A stretch of 64,000 nucleotides of DNA from JAPOUP01 sp965199865 (GTDB lineage: Bacteria; Pseudomonadota; Alphaproteobacteria; Rhodobacterales; Rhodobacteraceae), in the NCBI GenBank assembly GCA_965199865.1, contig CBDATU010000007.1, forward strand, positions 248,001 through 312,000, written 5' to 3'. The number at the start of each line of letters is the position of its first letter. Position 1 is the first letter of the stretch. Position numbers and translations under genes: made by a program. The notes beneath the pieces are model-generated. The model searched no databases. It was not told the DNA's origin and was given only the letters and a program-made list of their open reading frames with translations. Below, piece after piece: positions 51,443 through 59,914 of this stretch.

Positions 51443-52405
51443 ATGGCGAAAGCCATCGTCACGCCCCTCACACAGGTTCTGGAAGAGGGGAAGCTGTCAC
51501 GCGAAGACCTGAAGGCACTCATGCAGCGCTCGAACGGTCCCGCGTTTCGTCGGCTGGTTCTCTGGATTGCGGTTCTGGTCCTGACCTCTACCCTGATCAC
51601 TCTGACGTGGGACAGCTGGCTGGTCTGGCCCGCGATGTTCCTGCACGGAATCGTGGTCGTGCATCATTTCTCCCTTCAGCACGAATGCGTTCACTATACC
51701 GTTTTCCGAACCCGCTGGATCAACGACGTGGTCGGTCAGATCTGCGGCCTGATCATTGTCCTGCCGCATCGGTTCTTTCGTTACGAGCACTGTGATCACC
51801 ATACTTACACCCAGCTTCATGGTGAGGATCCGGAATTGATCGAGATGCCGAAATCCATCTGGCAATATCTCTGGATCCTAAGCGCGGTACCGTATTGGCG
51901 ATACAAGGTTTCCGAAGTGTTCCGCCACGCATTCGGCCATCTGAACGAAACGGAACGGCGCTTCATTCCATCCGTCGAGCACAGGTCGGTTTTCCGCGAC
52001 GCAAGGCTGATGCTGGCGGCTTACGGCACCCTCCTGGTGGGAATGGCGCTGTCCGGGTGGTGGGCACCGGTCTGGTACTGGTTTGTCCCGCTTGTGCTCG
52101 GTGAGCCCGTCATGCGCGTCATCCGCCTCAGCGAACATGTCGGTCGCCCGACCGTTGCCCAGATGCGCGAGAACACGCGCACCAATCTTGTGTCGGCGCC
52201 GTGGCGGTTCCTTTCCTGGAACATGAACTACCACGCCGAACACCATTATGCCCCTTCGGTGCCGTTTCACGCCCTACCGCGACTGCATGAGCAACTGAAG
52301 GACCACATATATGTTGAGAAGAACGGCTATCTCGGTGCGCATTGGGACATTCTGGGCCAGCTCCTGCGACCCAGGGACGGACAGGTTCCGGATACCGTGC
52401 GATGA
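51443..52405 (+). CDS. Fatty-acid desaturase-family membrane di-iron enzyme
   Basis: The start at 51443 is fixed by a strong AAGGAGG site. The 320-residue protein has four or so membrane helices and the three histidine boxes of the family: HECVH, HCDHH (in FRYEHCDHHTYTQLHGEDPE) and HAEHH (in MNYHAEHHYAP). These hold two irons for oxygen-dependent desaturation or hydroxylation. The next gene, a Rieske ferredoxin, overlaps its stop by four bases and is the likely electron donor. The same pair occurs in some alkane- and lipid-modifying clusters. The substrate remains open. It is divergent from the Rieske oxygenase gene. Confidence 0.85.
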   Translation: MAKAIVTPLTQVLEEGKLSREDLKALMQRSNGPAFRRLVLWIAVLVLTSTLITLTWDSWLVWPAMFLHGIVVVHHFSLQHECVHYTVFRTRWINDVVGQICGLIIVLPHRFFRYEHCDHHTYTQLHGEDPELIEMPKSIWQYLWILSAVPYWRYKVSEVFRHAFGHLNETERRFIPSVEHRSVFRDARLMLAAYGTLLVGMALSGWWAPVWYWFVPLVLGEPVMRVIRLSEHVGRPTVAQMRENTRTNLVSAPWRFLSWNMNYHAEHHYAPSVPFHALPRLHEQLKDHIYVEKNGYLGAHWDILGQLLRPRDGQVPDTVR

Positions 52406-52716
52406 CGGGAAGGCAATGGTGCGACCTGATTGCCGTTGAAGATCTGGAAAGGAACTGGGTCACACGGGTCACGAAGGGGTCGCGGCGGTTTGCCATCTAT
52501 GACACACCGAGCGGCATTCATACATCCCTTGCCATCTGCAACCATGGCGGTGCGGATCTATGCGACGGCTATTTTGACGGCCATGTCATTGAATGCCCGC
52601 TTCATCAGGGCGCGTTTGACGTACGGGACGGAAAGCCGGTATGCCCACCGGCGACCCGCTCAATGCGGGTATTCGAGACGCGTGTTAGAAGCGGAATGGT
52701 CCAGATCTTCATATAG
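52402..52716 (+). CDS. Rieske-type ferredoxin
   Basis: The ATG overlaps the preceding stop (ATGA). The 104-residue protein carries the Rieske cluster motif C-x-H in ICNHGGADLCDG and C-x2-H in CPLHQGAFDVRDG (about residues 45-70). It should pass electrons from a reductase to the desaturase-like enzyme it is coupled with, and possibly to the divergent Rieske oxygenase. No reductase gene lies in the cluster. Length is normal for a soluble Rieske ferredoxin. Confidence 0.88.
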   Translation: MTGRQWCDLIAVEDLERNWVTRVTKGSRRFAIYDTPSGIHTSLAICNHGGADLCDGYFDGHVIECPLHQGAFDVRDGKPVCPPATRSMRVFETRVRSGMVQIFI

Positions 52717-53128
52717 TCACTCTTGATGAGGAATATACCGAATGTCCTGAAGGACAGACCTGCTGAAGCCACTTTCGAGGGCAATGATCGGGGACCGTTC
52801 GATCAGTGGATTCCTGGATTTACCGTTCAAGCTGAGATGCTGCCCAATTCCCGCAATCACCTTTCGGAAATACCAAACCGTTCCTGGAGCTCACGGAATA
52901 CCGCTTACGGCTTCGTTTCCCGCCGACCTGTGTGCATCTGACCTGATCAAGTGGCTGCGCTGCTTCGTGTTCCATCATGTGACCCACACCCGGATTTACC
53001 CTGACTTCCGCCAGTCGCTGGGATCATCCCCGCTCGCTACCAAATCGGCTACTATTGTGCATCGAACTCGAAACGGAATAGCATATTGTCGAGCGACAGA
53101 ATGCGATTCCAACTCAGGAAAATGTGCG
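52717..53128. other. About 410 bases without a recognisable gene
   Basis: The composition turns more AT-rich toward the right, as in the DUF6642 gene that follows. An in-frame extension of that gene into this region (from 52784) was rejected because it shows no family similarity and the conserved start lies at 53129. Confidence 0.45.
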
Positions 53129-53725
53129 ATGGTTAAGTTTAGAAAAGCGAATGATTATAAAGGCATCTACTGTCTGGAGGGAACTTGGGATGGAATGAAG
53201 AGCAAGACAACTGTTGAACCTGCCTTGAGTGTGCTTGAGAAGAACAATTTTCTGCAAGTGCCTTACCTGCGCTTCCACGTCGCCACCCAGGGGGAATTTG
53301 AGTTTCACTTAGATAAATGGGTGCAACCATGTTTCAAAAACTACCCGATCCTATATCTATCATTTCATGGCGCTAAAGGAAAAATCTATCTGGGTGACAC
53401 CAAGACTGAGATCAACTTCCAAAAGCTCGGCGAGCTCCTTGAAGACAAGTGCGAGAAGCGTGTCATCCACTTTGGATCTTGCTCGACCTTAAAGGTTGGT
53501 GATAGTGTTCTCAATGACTTCCAAGCGAAGACAGGCGCACTTGCCCTTTTGGGTTACGAAGCGAACGTTGATTGGATGTATTCATTTGCCTTCGAAGTAC
53601 TTCTTCTGAGTCAAATTCAGTATAATGCGTTTTACGGAAAAAACAGCATGAAAAGCCTAGACGAACGTCTTAGCAAGATCGCCGCTAGCCTTCGAGAGAC
53701 CCTGAAATTTCGCATGCATTACTGA
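53129..53725 (+). CDS. DUF6642-type caspase-like (CHAT-fold) protein
   Basis: This 198-residue protein starts MVKFRKANDYKGIYCLEGTW. H80 lies in ILYLSFHGAKGKIYLG and C118 in VIHFGSCSTL, the His-Cys dyad positions of caspase/CHAT-like proteases, each behind a hydrophobic strand. The family resembles DUF6642, whose members are small, stand-alone and of unknown substrate. The gene is visibly more AT-rich than its neighbours, which suggests recent transfer. It lies beside a nucleotidyltransferase-HEPN fusion gene, so a place in a defence or toxin cluster is possible. No substrate gene or sensor was seen next to it. Confidence 0.65.
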   Translation: MVKFRKANDYKGIYCLEGTWDGMKSKTTVEPALSVLEKNNFLQVPYLRFHVATQGEFEFHLDKWVQPCFKNYPILYLSFHGAKGKIYLGDTKTEINFQKLGELLEDKCEKRVIHFGSCSTLKVGDSVLNDFQAKTGALALLGYEANVDWMYSFAFEVLLLSQIQYNAFYGKNSMKSLDERLSKIAASLRETLKFRMHY

Positions 53726-53945
53726 TCATGCCAGACGTTGACAGATATGCTTGCTTAGGAAAGGCAACCGTTCGAACCATAGCATCGCATGGCAGCCGGA
53801 CCGCTGGTGGACGGTGGTGACACCTATTGTGAGGAATGGGCACCCGGAACCAGGAACCGGGCGGGAGTGCACCGCCGGCATGTGCGTCACCTATGCAGCC
53901 CAAAGGGCAGGTGACATCTCCGGCCCATTGAAATAGAATAGCCTC

Positions 53946-54965
53946 ATGGACGGTTACTCTATCACCGAAGCCACGCTTCGCAACGCTGCACGGCAGGCAC
54001 TGCGTGATCTCGACGACGCGCTGGCGGTGCTGCTGTTCGGCTCGCGGGCATACGGTACCGCCCGCCCTGACAGCGACTGGGACGTCGCCATGATCACGCA
54101 TGAAGCTGAACGCATCCGTCCGCCGGATGCGTTCAGCCACCTACAAGCGGAGATCAACATTGTGACCATGCCGCTCGCAAGGCTACGGAAGAAGCGCAAC
54201 GATGCTGGAAGTCTGGCCGTCAGCATCGCCCGCGACGGAAAACTGCTTGCGGGTCATATCCCATATCTTGGCCACCTGGAGCAGAAACCGCGTATGAAAC
54301 CGGAAGAACTGACTGATGGCGCCCACGGCATCTTGAGAATCATCATAGTGCTGGGCCGAGAAGCCGCGGCCACGGCTGATCCTACTGCGCCTGAATTTGA
54401 AGTGGCCGGGTTCGGCCGGACCCTTGTCAGGGAATCTACCGATGCGGTGGAACTCTTCGCCAAGCTGGCGATGCAGCGGCGGATCGGGCATTACCCCTAC
54501 AGTCATGATCTCAATGCGCTTGCCAGCACGCTGGAGGGCCGTGACACGGAGCGGCGTTGGGGAAACCTTGTGACGCTGCTGCGCAACCTCAATGGGGATA
54601 CCCGCGGCCATCATCTGGCCATGTATGCCGAAACTCAGGTCTCCGCAGCGGACGTGGACCATGCAGCAGGCCGGTTCACCCTGCTGCTCCCGGCGCTGGT
54701 GGATGAATTCAGGGACGCCGCCCTCACGCCGACCCTTGCCGAGGCTGCAAACTCGGTGCTGGCCGATCTGCATGGCGGATGCCAGAGAGTGCTCCAGGGA
54801 TTCCCGGAAACCTTGGAACCGGTGCCTGAAGATTTCGGGGATATCGCTGCGGCAGCCCATGAGGCACTGCCTGACATGCGCCGTGCGTTCAATGAAATCG
54901 TCAACCCGCCCTCAATGACACCGAAACAGGCTCCGGGAGATCCGACTGAGCCTGAAACCCGATGA
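53946..54965 (+). CDS. Nucleotidyltransferase fused to a HEPN-like helical domain, paralogue 2
   Basis: This 339-residue paralogue of the 48602 gene shares the start pattern (TEATLRNA versus DEATLRNA). The nucleotidyltransferase motif is G32-S33 in LLFGSRAYGTARPDSDWDVA, with D44 and D46. The middle block is SIARDGKLLAG. The helical part has STDAVELFAKLAMQRRI, YSHDLNALA and R220-x2-H223-x3-Y227 in DTRGHHLAMYAE. Retention of the R-x2-H-x3-Y pattern in two otherwise diverged copies suggests it matters. It may be a self-contained toxin-antitoxin-like protein; biochemical evidence is lacking. The ATG follows a weak ribosome binding site. Confidence 0.68.
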   Translation: MDGYSITEATLRNAARQALRDLDDALAVLLFGSRAYGTARPDSDWDVAMITHEAERIRPPDAFSHLQAEINIVTMPLARLRKKRNDAGSLAVSIARDGKLLAGHIPYLGHLEQKPRMKPEELTDGAHGILRIIIVLGREAAATADPTAPEFEVAGFGRTLVRESTDAVELFAKLAMQRRIGHYPYSHDLNALASTLEGRDTERRWGNLVTLLRNLNGDTRGHHLAMYAETQVSAADVDHAAGRFTLLLPALVDEFRDAALTPTLAEAANSVLADLHGGCQRVLQGFPETLEPVPEDFGDIAAAAHEALPDMRRAFNEIVNPPSMTPKQAPGDPTEPETR

Positions 54966-55373
54966 CCTTCGTGAATCCACAACTCATGAGGGCCTAAAGG
55001 CGAGCAGGCTGCAGCGCCGAACTGGCTTACCGCTTGCGGCAGACGAACAATCTACAGGTTGGCGCGGTCAATTCACTGCACTTAGTCGCAAGCGGAATCC
55101 CAGGCCTTGATTCCGTCGGCTTCTCCTGAAGGTATGAATGACTTCCTGTGGCCAACCATTCGCCCACCATCCCAAAACCGGACCTACGTGCAGCCTGCCC
55201 AGGAGAGCCGGGAACCCCAGCCAGCGTCACTTCCCGGCAAGGATGCGGACGGGCGTGTTAAAACTGCGTCTGGCAACCCCGGAAGGACATCCCTCCGGCA
55301 TGGATTCATGACCAGGAACCTCTGTCTCGACTTCGGCAGGCTCCACACCTGCTCCCACGCGGCGGAACGCGTC
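54966..55373. other. About 410 bases without a recognisable gene
   Basis: No motif-bearing frame was found between the nucleotidyltransferase-fusion gene and the end of the amino-acid transporter operon. Confidence 0.45.
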
Positions 55374-56255
55374 TCAGGTGCGGTCCGAAGGTTTCTCAAG
55401 GCGGCTGAAGAGTCTCGAAAGACTGAAACAGAGGACAAAATAGAACGCCGCCGTCGTGATCCACGCCTCGAAAATCATGCGCGACGAAGCCACCAGCTCA
55501 ACCGTCTTGTAGGTAAGTTCCTGAACCGAAATCAGGGATATGATCGAACTATCCTTGATCAGCGAAATGAACTGGTTGGCAAGCGGAGGAACCACCTTCT
55601 TCATCGCCTGCGGAAGAACCACATAGCGCAGTTCCTGAAAGCCGCTCATGCCAATGGACCGCGCCGCCTCGCGCTGCCCCCGCGGAATCGACTGCAGCCC
55701 GGCACGCACGATCTCTCCCACAAACGCGCTCTCAAACAGGGCCAGGACGATCACCCCGGACACCAGCGATGGGAATCGCCGCATGTCGCCGAAAAACAGC
55801 TCCCAGACCGCGTTTCCCTCCTGACGCGCCACGGACCGCGACCAGCGGGCCAGATCCAGCGCATCAATGAGCTGCTGTGAAAGAAAGAAAAAGAATATGA
55901 ACACCACGACAACCGGAGGAATGTTGCGCAGGCATTCGAGATAGGTACGCGCCAGCATGCGCACCGCAAGATTCGACGAACATCGGGCAATGCCGAGGAC
56001 GGTACCGAGGACCACCGCCAGAACGCTGGCATAGATGCTGATCCGCACGGTCGCGGCCAGCCCCTGAAGAAGCAGGTTGGCGAAATATTCCTCACGACCC
56101 GTGTGATAGCCAATGATGTAGCTGGGAATCACCTCCCAGCGCCATTTGTAGTTCAGCTTCCCCTCGATGGCGAAAAAGACATAGCCAAAAAAGACCGCCA
56201 GAGCGACCAGAATGACATAGTCAGGCCACCTCAGTCTCTTGATGAATGTCCGCAT
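55374..56255 (-). CDS. Amino-acid ABC transporter permease (AapM/HisM-like)
   Basis: This 293-residue inner-membrane permease has about five membrane helices. A periplasmic loop follows the first, and the coupling loop reads QREAARSIGMSGFQELRYVV, then LPQAMKKVVPPLANQF, characteristic of polar amino-acid permeases of the HisM/GltK family. It is the last gene of a four-gene minus-strand operon and pairs with the permease at 57190. A strong hairpin separates it from the binding-protein gene. Confidence 0.88.
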   Translation of the reverse strand: MRTFIKRLRWPDYVILVALAVFFGYVFFAIEGKLNYKWRWEVIPSYIIGYHTGREEYFANLLLQGLAATVRISIYASVLAVVLGTVLGIARCSSNLAVRMLARTYLECLRNIPPVVVVFIFFFFLSQQLIDALDLARWSRSVARQEGNAVWELFFGDMRRFPSLVSGVIVLALFESAFVGEIVRAGLQSIPRGQREAARSIGMSGFQELRYVVLPQAMKKVVPPLANQFISLIKDSSIISLISVQELTYKTVELVASSRMIFEAWITTAAFYFVLCFSLSRLFSRLEKPSDRT

Positions 56256-56270
56256 CCCGCTATCGGTGCC

Positions 56271-56306
56271 GGTCGGTGCCCGGGATCAAAAACCCGGGCA
56301 CCGACC
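56271..56306 (-). terminator. 14-bp stem-loop between binding-protein and permease genes
   Basis: GGTCGGTGCCCGGG (56271-56284) pairs without mismatch with CCCGGGCACCGACC (56293-56306) around the 8-base loop ATCAAAAA. On the transcript it follows the binding-protein stop by eight bases and precedes the last permease. It probably protects the binding-protein mRNA or attenuates the downstream gene. Confidence 0.8.
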
Positions 56307-56314
56307 CGCTTCCC

Positions 56315-57151
56315 TTACTGAGCGACCTGGTCGGCCCAGTCCTCGGTCTTGAACCAGTAGTCGTGGCGTTCCTGCAGCCAGCCGCTGCGCCACTGCTGTG
56401 CGATCCAGTTGTTGAAGAAGTTGAGCGCGTCCGGATCACCCTTGCGCAGCGCGAACGCCTCGCCACTCTGTGCGAACAGTTCGCCTTCGAACACGTACAG
56501 CGTCTCCGGATGGCGGGCCGCCTCACGGTTCGGCGTCGGCTGCGACGCCATCGTCGCATGCGCCTGTCCGTTCAGGACTTCCTGCGACGAGGCGCCATCC
56601 TCATCAAAGAGCAGCAGCTGCGCTTCTGGAAATGTCTCCTGGATGACAACCGCCGGAGTGGCGCCACGCCGGGCCGCAAAGGTAACGTCCGGTGAGTTGA
56701 AGTCCTCCAGCGAAAATCCACCAGCCAGCTCCGTGTTGGCCATGATCGCAAGCCCCGAATAGGCATAGGGATCCGTGAAATTGACCGTCAGGTTCCGCTG
56801 CGCGGTGATGGACATTCCCGAAATGATCACATCGAAGTTTCCCGAAACGAGCGCTGGAATGATGCCGTCCCACGCGGTCGGCACGAACTCCACTTCGACT
56901 CCCATGTCCTCGGCCAGCTGCCGCCCGACATCAAGCTCGAATCCGATCAGCTCGCCGTTCCGGTCCCGCATCGACCAGGGCACGAATAGCGACAGCCCGA
57001 TACGGATCACGCCATCACGCTTGATCTGTTCGATCACGCTTTCCGAACTCAGCGCCTGGGTGGCCTGCTGCGCCGCGGCAGGAAGCGCGATGCCCAGGGA
57101 AACGGCAGCGGCAAGCGCGGCACCCAGCATTCTACGTGTAAGTCTCATCAT
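56315..57151 (-). CDS. Amino-acid ABC transporter periplasmic binding protein
   Basis: This is a 278-residue SBP type-3 protein with signal peptide (residues 1-27, ending PAAAQQ). The mature part reads VIRIGLSLFVPWSMRDRNGE, then LIGFELDVGRQLAEDMGVEV. PTAWDGIIPALVSGNFDVII follows, the standard PBPb amino-acid binding fold. It feeds the two permeases and the ATPase of the operon. Two adjacent ATG codons lie behind AGGAGA; 57151 is used. The binding residues do not allow a firm choice of ligand among polar or acidic amino acids. Confidence 0.9.
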   Translation of the reverse strand: MMRLTRRMLGAALAAAVSLGIALPAAAQQATQALSSESVIEQIKRDGVIRIGLSLFVPWSMRDRNGELIGFELDVGRQLAEDMGVEVEFVPTAWDGIIPALVSGNFDVIISGMSITAQRNLTVNFTDPYAYSGLAIMANTELAGGFSLEDFNSPDVTFAARRGATPAVVIQETFPEAQLLLFDEDGASSQEVLNGQAHATMASQPTPNREAARHPETLYVFEGELFAQSGEAFALRKGDPDALNFFNNWIAQQWRSGWLQERHDYWFKTEDWADQVAQ

Positions 57152-57189
57152 CTTTCTCCTTTGTTTGGGATGATTGTTCCAATGACAGA

Positions 57190-58032
57190 TCACTGATCGA
57201 CGGCATATCTGCGTTCCAGATGAGAAACGCCAATCGACAGCAGAAGGGTCACCGCCATATACACAGCCGCGACGGTGAACCAGATCTCAAAGCTCATGTA
57301 AGTGTCCGATATGATGTTCCTCCCTATCGTGGTCAGTTCGGCTACGGCGATCACGCTAACGATCGCGGACGACTTGATCAGATGCACAGCCTCACCGGTC
57401 ATCGGCGGCAACATGAAGCGTACCGACTGTGGCAGGACAATGTACCGATAGCACTGACCCGTGGACATTCCGATGGACCTGGCCGCTTCCCACTGACCTT
57501 TGGGAACGGCGTTCACACCCGCGCGGAAAATCTCGGATATCAGCGCTGAATGGAATATCGCCAGCGTCAGGATGCTGGCCCAATAGCGGCCAAAGCCAAA
57601 GATCTGCCCGAGTACGTAGTAGACAAGATAGAGCAGGACGAGGAGCGGAATGTTGCGAACCAGTTCGAGGAAACCAATGGCAACCGCCGTGCCTACCACA
57701 AGACCCGAGAGTCTCAATAGAGCGACGAACAGGCCCAGGATCACGGCCAGCGCGAATGACAGAACCGACAGCTGAATCGTTGCCACAAGCCCAATGGCGA
57801 TTTCGCCCCACTGGAATCCATCGTCGGTGAATGAGAACAGGAACTGAGGTATCCGGTACCACTGCCAGTTATAGCCCATGTTTCGGGCACCGACATACGA
57901 TCCGTAGACGATCATCCCGATGACGATCACGTAGATGGCACACGCCATTGGCACGGAATTGAGGACCCTCTGATGCATCGGCGGCCTCGGAGCGGTCGGC
58001 ATGCCTGCTACGCGCGTCCTGGTCCCGAGCAT
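57190..58032 (-). CDS. Amino-acid ABC transporter permease (AapQ/HisQ-like)
   Basis: This 280-residue permease has a cytosolic N-terminus and about five membrane helices. The coupling loop is GQWEAARSIGMSTGQCYRYI, then VLPQSVRFMLPPMTGE. It starts three bases after the ATPase stop and ends 38 bases before the binding-protein start. With the permease at 55374 it forms the membrane part of the importer. The family assignment is clear, the exact amino acid is not. Confidence 0.88.
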   Translation of the reverse strand: MLGTRTRVAGMPTAPRPPMHQRVLNSVPMACAIYVIVIGMIVYGSYVGARNMGYNWQWYRIPQFLFSFTDDGFQWGEIAIGLVATIQLSVLSFALAVILGLFVALLRLSGLVVGTAVAIGFLELVRNIPLLVLLYLVYYVLGQIFGFGRYWASILTLAIFHSALISEIFRAGVNAVPKGQWEAARSIGMSTGQCYRYIVLPQSVRFMLPPMTGEAVHLIKSSAIVSVIAVAELTTIGRNIISDTYMSFEIWFTVAAVYMAVTLLLSIGVSHLERRYAVDQ

Positions 58033-58035
58033 CCG

Positions 58036-58779
58036 TTAGTGTTCCAGAATCTGGTCAAGAAAGAGGCGGCAGCGTTCACTCGACGGATTCGTGAAGAACG
58101 TATCCGGTGGGGCGACTTCCACGATCCGCCCTTCCTCCATGAACACCATCATGTCCGCGACCTTGCGGGCGAATCCCATTTCATGGGTGACGACCACCAT
58201 GGTCATGCCTGTCGCCGCCAGTTCGACCATGACATCCAGCACTTCGTTGATCATTTCCGGATCAAGCGCGGAGGTTGGTTCATCAAACAGCATGATGCGT
58301 GGTTCCATGCAGAGCGCACGGGCGATCGCTACGCGCTGCTGCTGTCCGCCTGAGAGCTGGGCCGGGTATTTTTCCGCCTGTTCAGGAATGTGAACCCGGT
58401 CAAGGAGTTTCCGCGCCGTTTCCTCAGCCTTTTCTCTTGGAATCCTGCGCACCTTCATCGGGCCAATCATCAGGTTCTCGATGACCGTCAGATGCGGGAA
58501 CAGGTTGAACTGCTGGAACACCATTCCAACTTCCTGACGGAGCCTACGGATATCCTTGGAACCCTCGAACACCTCAATTCCATCCACCACCAGCGTTCCG
58601 GAATCATGGCTTTCCAAGCCGTTGAAGCAGCGAATCAGGGTTGACTTGCCGGAACCAGACGGGCCGCACACCACCACTCGCTCACCCCTGTCAACGTTAA
58701 CGCAGACGTCCTTCAGAGCCTGAAAGGTTCCGAAAAACTTGTTGAGATGGGTTGCCTCGATGATGGATCGGCTGTTCAT
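58036..58779 (-). CDS. Amino-acid ABC transporter ATPase (GlnQ/AapP-like)
   Basis: This 247-residue ATPase of the polar amino-acid class has Walker A GPSGSGKST, Q-loop VFQQFNLFPHLTV, signature LSGGQQQRVAIARAL, Walker B RIMLFDEPTSALDPEM and switch histidine in VVVTHEMGFAR. It heads the operon, followed by permease, binding protein and second permease. The upstream 310 bases contain no gene and should hold the promoter. Confidence 0.95.
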   Translation of the reverse strand: MNSRSIIEATHLNKFFGTFQALKDVCVNVDRGERVVVCGPSGSGKSTLIRCFNGLESHDSGTLVVDGIEVFEGSKDIRRLRQEVGMVFQQFNLFPHLTVIENLMIGPMKVRRIPREKAEETARKLLDRVHIPEQAEKYPAQLSGGQQQRVAIARALCMEPRIMLFDEPTSALDPEMINEVLDVMVELAATGMTMVVVTHEMGFARKVADMMVFMEEGRIVEVAPPDTFFTNPSSERCRLFLDQILEH

Positions 58780-59089
58780 GAAGCAGGACTTTCAGACATG
58801 GCGACCCTTCATACATCCGATTCCGGACAGCGGGCAAATGCCACAGGCGCGAGCCCCATAGCCGCATCCACCAGGTGTATGAAGCCTGGACACGCCATCA
58901 GTGCCCTAGCCCGAATTCCTTCTGGCAGAGTGCATGCGGGCTGCGAATCCTGTGTGGAGTTCTGCTGCGATGGCGCTTTGTATGGCTATCTCCCATCCTT
59001 GCATTTCCGTCAGTAACGTTGCATTGCACGGAACGCAAGGCGCGTTACCGCCATGCCCCAGTCCCGTACCCCAAAGGTCAGGTGAACGA
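58780..59089. promoter_or_regulatory. Divergent control region of the amino-acid transporter and CMD-family gene
   Basis: The 310 bases between the two divergent genes contain no recognisable gene. Both promoters must lie here, but no convincing -35/-10 pair or operator palindrome was singled out. Confidence 0.4.
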
Positions 59090-59668
59090 ATGTCCGCATG
59101 GATCAGGATGATCTCAGACGAAGACGCAGACGGCGCGCTGGCCGACGCCCTGAACCAGGCCCGCACACCCCACGGAACCGTCGACAACGTAATGCGCGTC
59201 CACTCGCTACGCCCGGGCACCATGCGCGGACATGTGCATCTCTACCGGGCATGTCTCCACGACGAGGAAAACACCGTCCCGGCATGGTTCCAGGAAGTTG
59301 TCGGCTCCTATGTCTCCATACTGAATGGCTGCAGCTATTCCGAAGCCAACCACTGGTCCAACGCGGTACATCTGATCAACGATACGGAGCGCTCAGAAGT
59401 CATTGGGGCGGCACTCAGGAACCACCGTCCACAGGACGCCTTTTCCGGTCACCAGTTCGCCGCGCTACACTATGCCGAAAAACTTACGCTTCACCCCGCG
59501 GAGATGGAGGCGAGCGACGTCGAGGCGCTGCGTAACGCGGGCTGGGAAGATGGCGAAATACTGGAACTGAACCAGATCGTCTGCTACTTCTGCTACGCCA
59601 ACAGACTGCTCAACGGGCTGGGAGTGACCACGGAAGGCGACATAGTTGGTTATTATTCCGAGTCGTGA
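59090..59668 (+). CDS. Carboxymuconolactone decarboxylase / AhpD-family protein
   Basis: This 192-residue all-helical protein reads FQEVVGSYVSILNGCSYSEA, then NHWSNAVHLI, and later NQIVCYFCYANRLLNGLGVT. The layout is that of the peroxidase-related AhpD/CMD family. The usual C-x2-C redox pair before the histidine is here C-S-Y-S, so the second cysteine is absent, as in some uncharacterised members. Enzymatic peroxidase activity of the AhpD kind is therefore doubtful. The start at 59090 was chosen over upstream in-frame codons that lie in non-conserved sequence. Confidence 0.75.
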   Translation: MSAWIRMISDEDADGALADALNQARTPHGTVDNVMRVHSLRPGTMRGHVHLYRACLHDEENTVPAWFQEVVGSYVSILNGCSYSEANHWSNAVHLINDTERSEVIGAALRNHRPQDAFSGHQFAALHYAEKLTLHPAEMEASDVEALRNAGWEDGEILELNQIVCYFCYANRLLNGLGVTTEGDIVGYYSES

Positions 59669-59914
59669 CCTTTGGGACGCGCATCCGACAGGGCTGGAAC
59701 GGGCCTAAAGGATCCGCAGCCAGGGATCGACGCGCTGATCCAGGTGCTTACGTGATCGTCCTGGCGAAACAGCCAGCACCAGATGATCCCGCTGGATCCG
59801 GGCCGTATTACCTGCAGTCAGCGGACCCGCTTTTCCCGGCCCGCATCCTGCCGTGAGCGCCTCTCTCGCCAGCGCGAGGATGCATTCCAGCGAAGCGCAT
59901 TCAACGATTCAATC

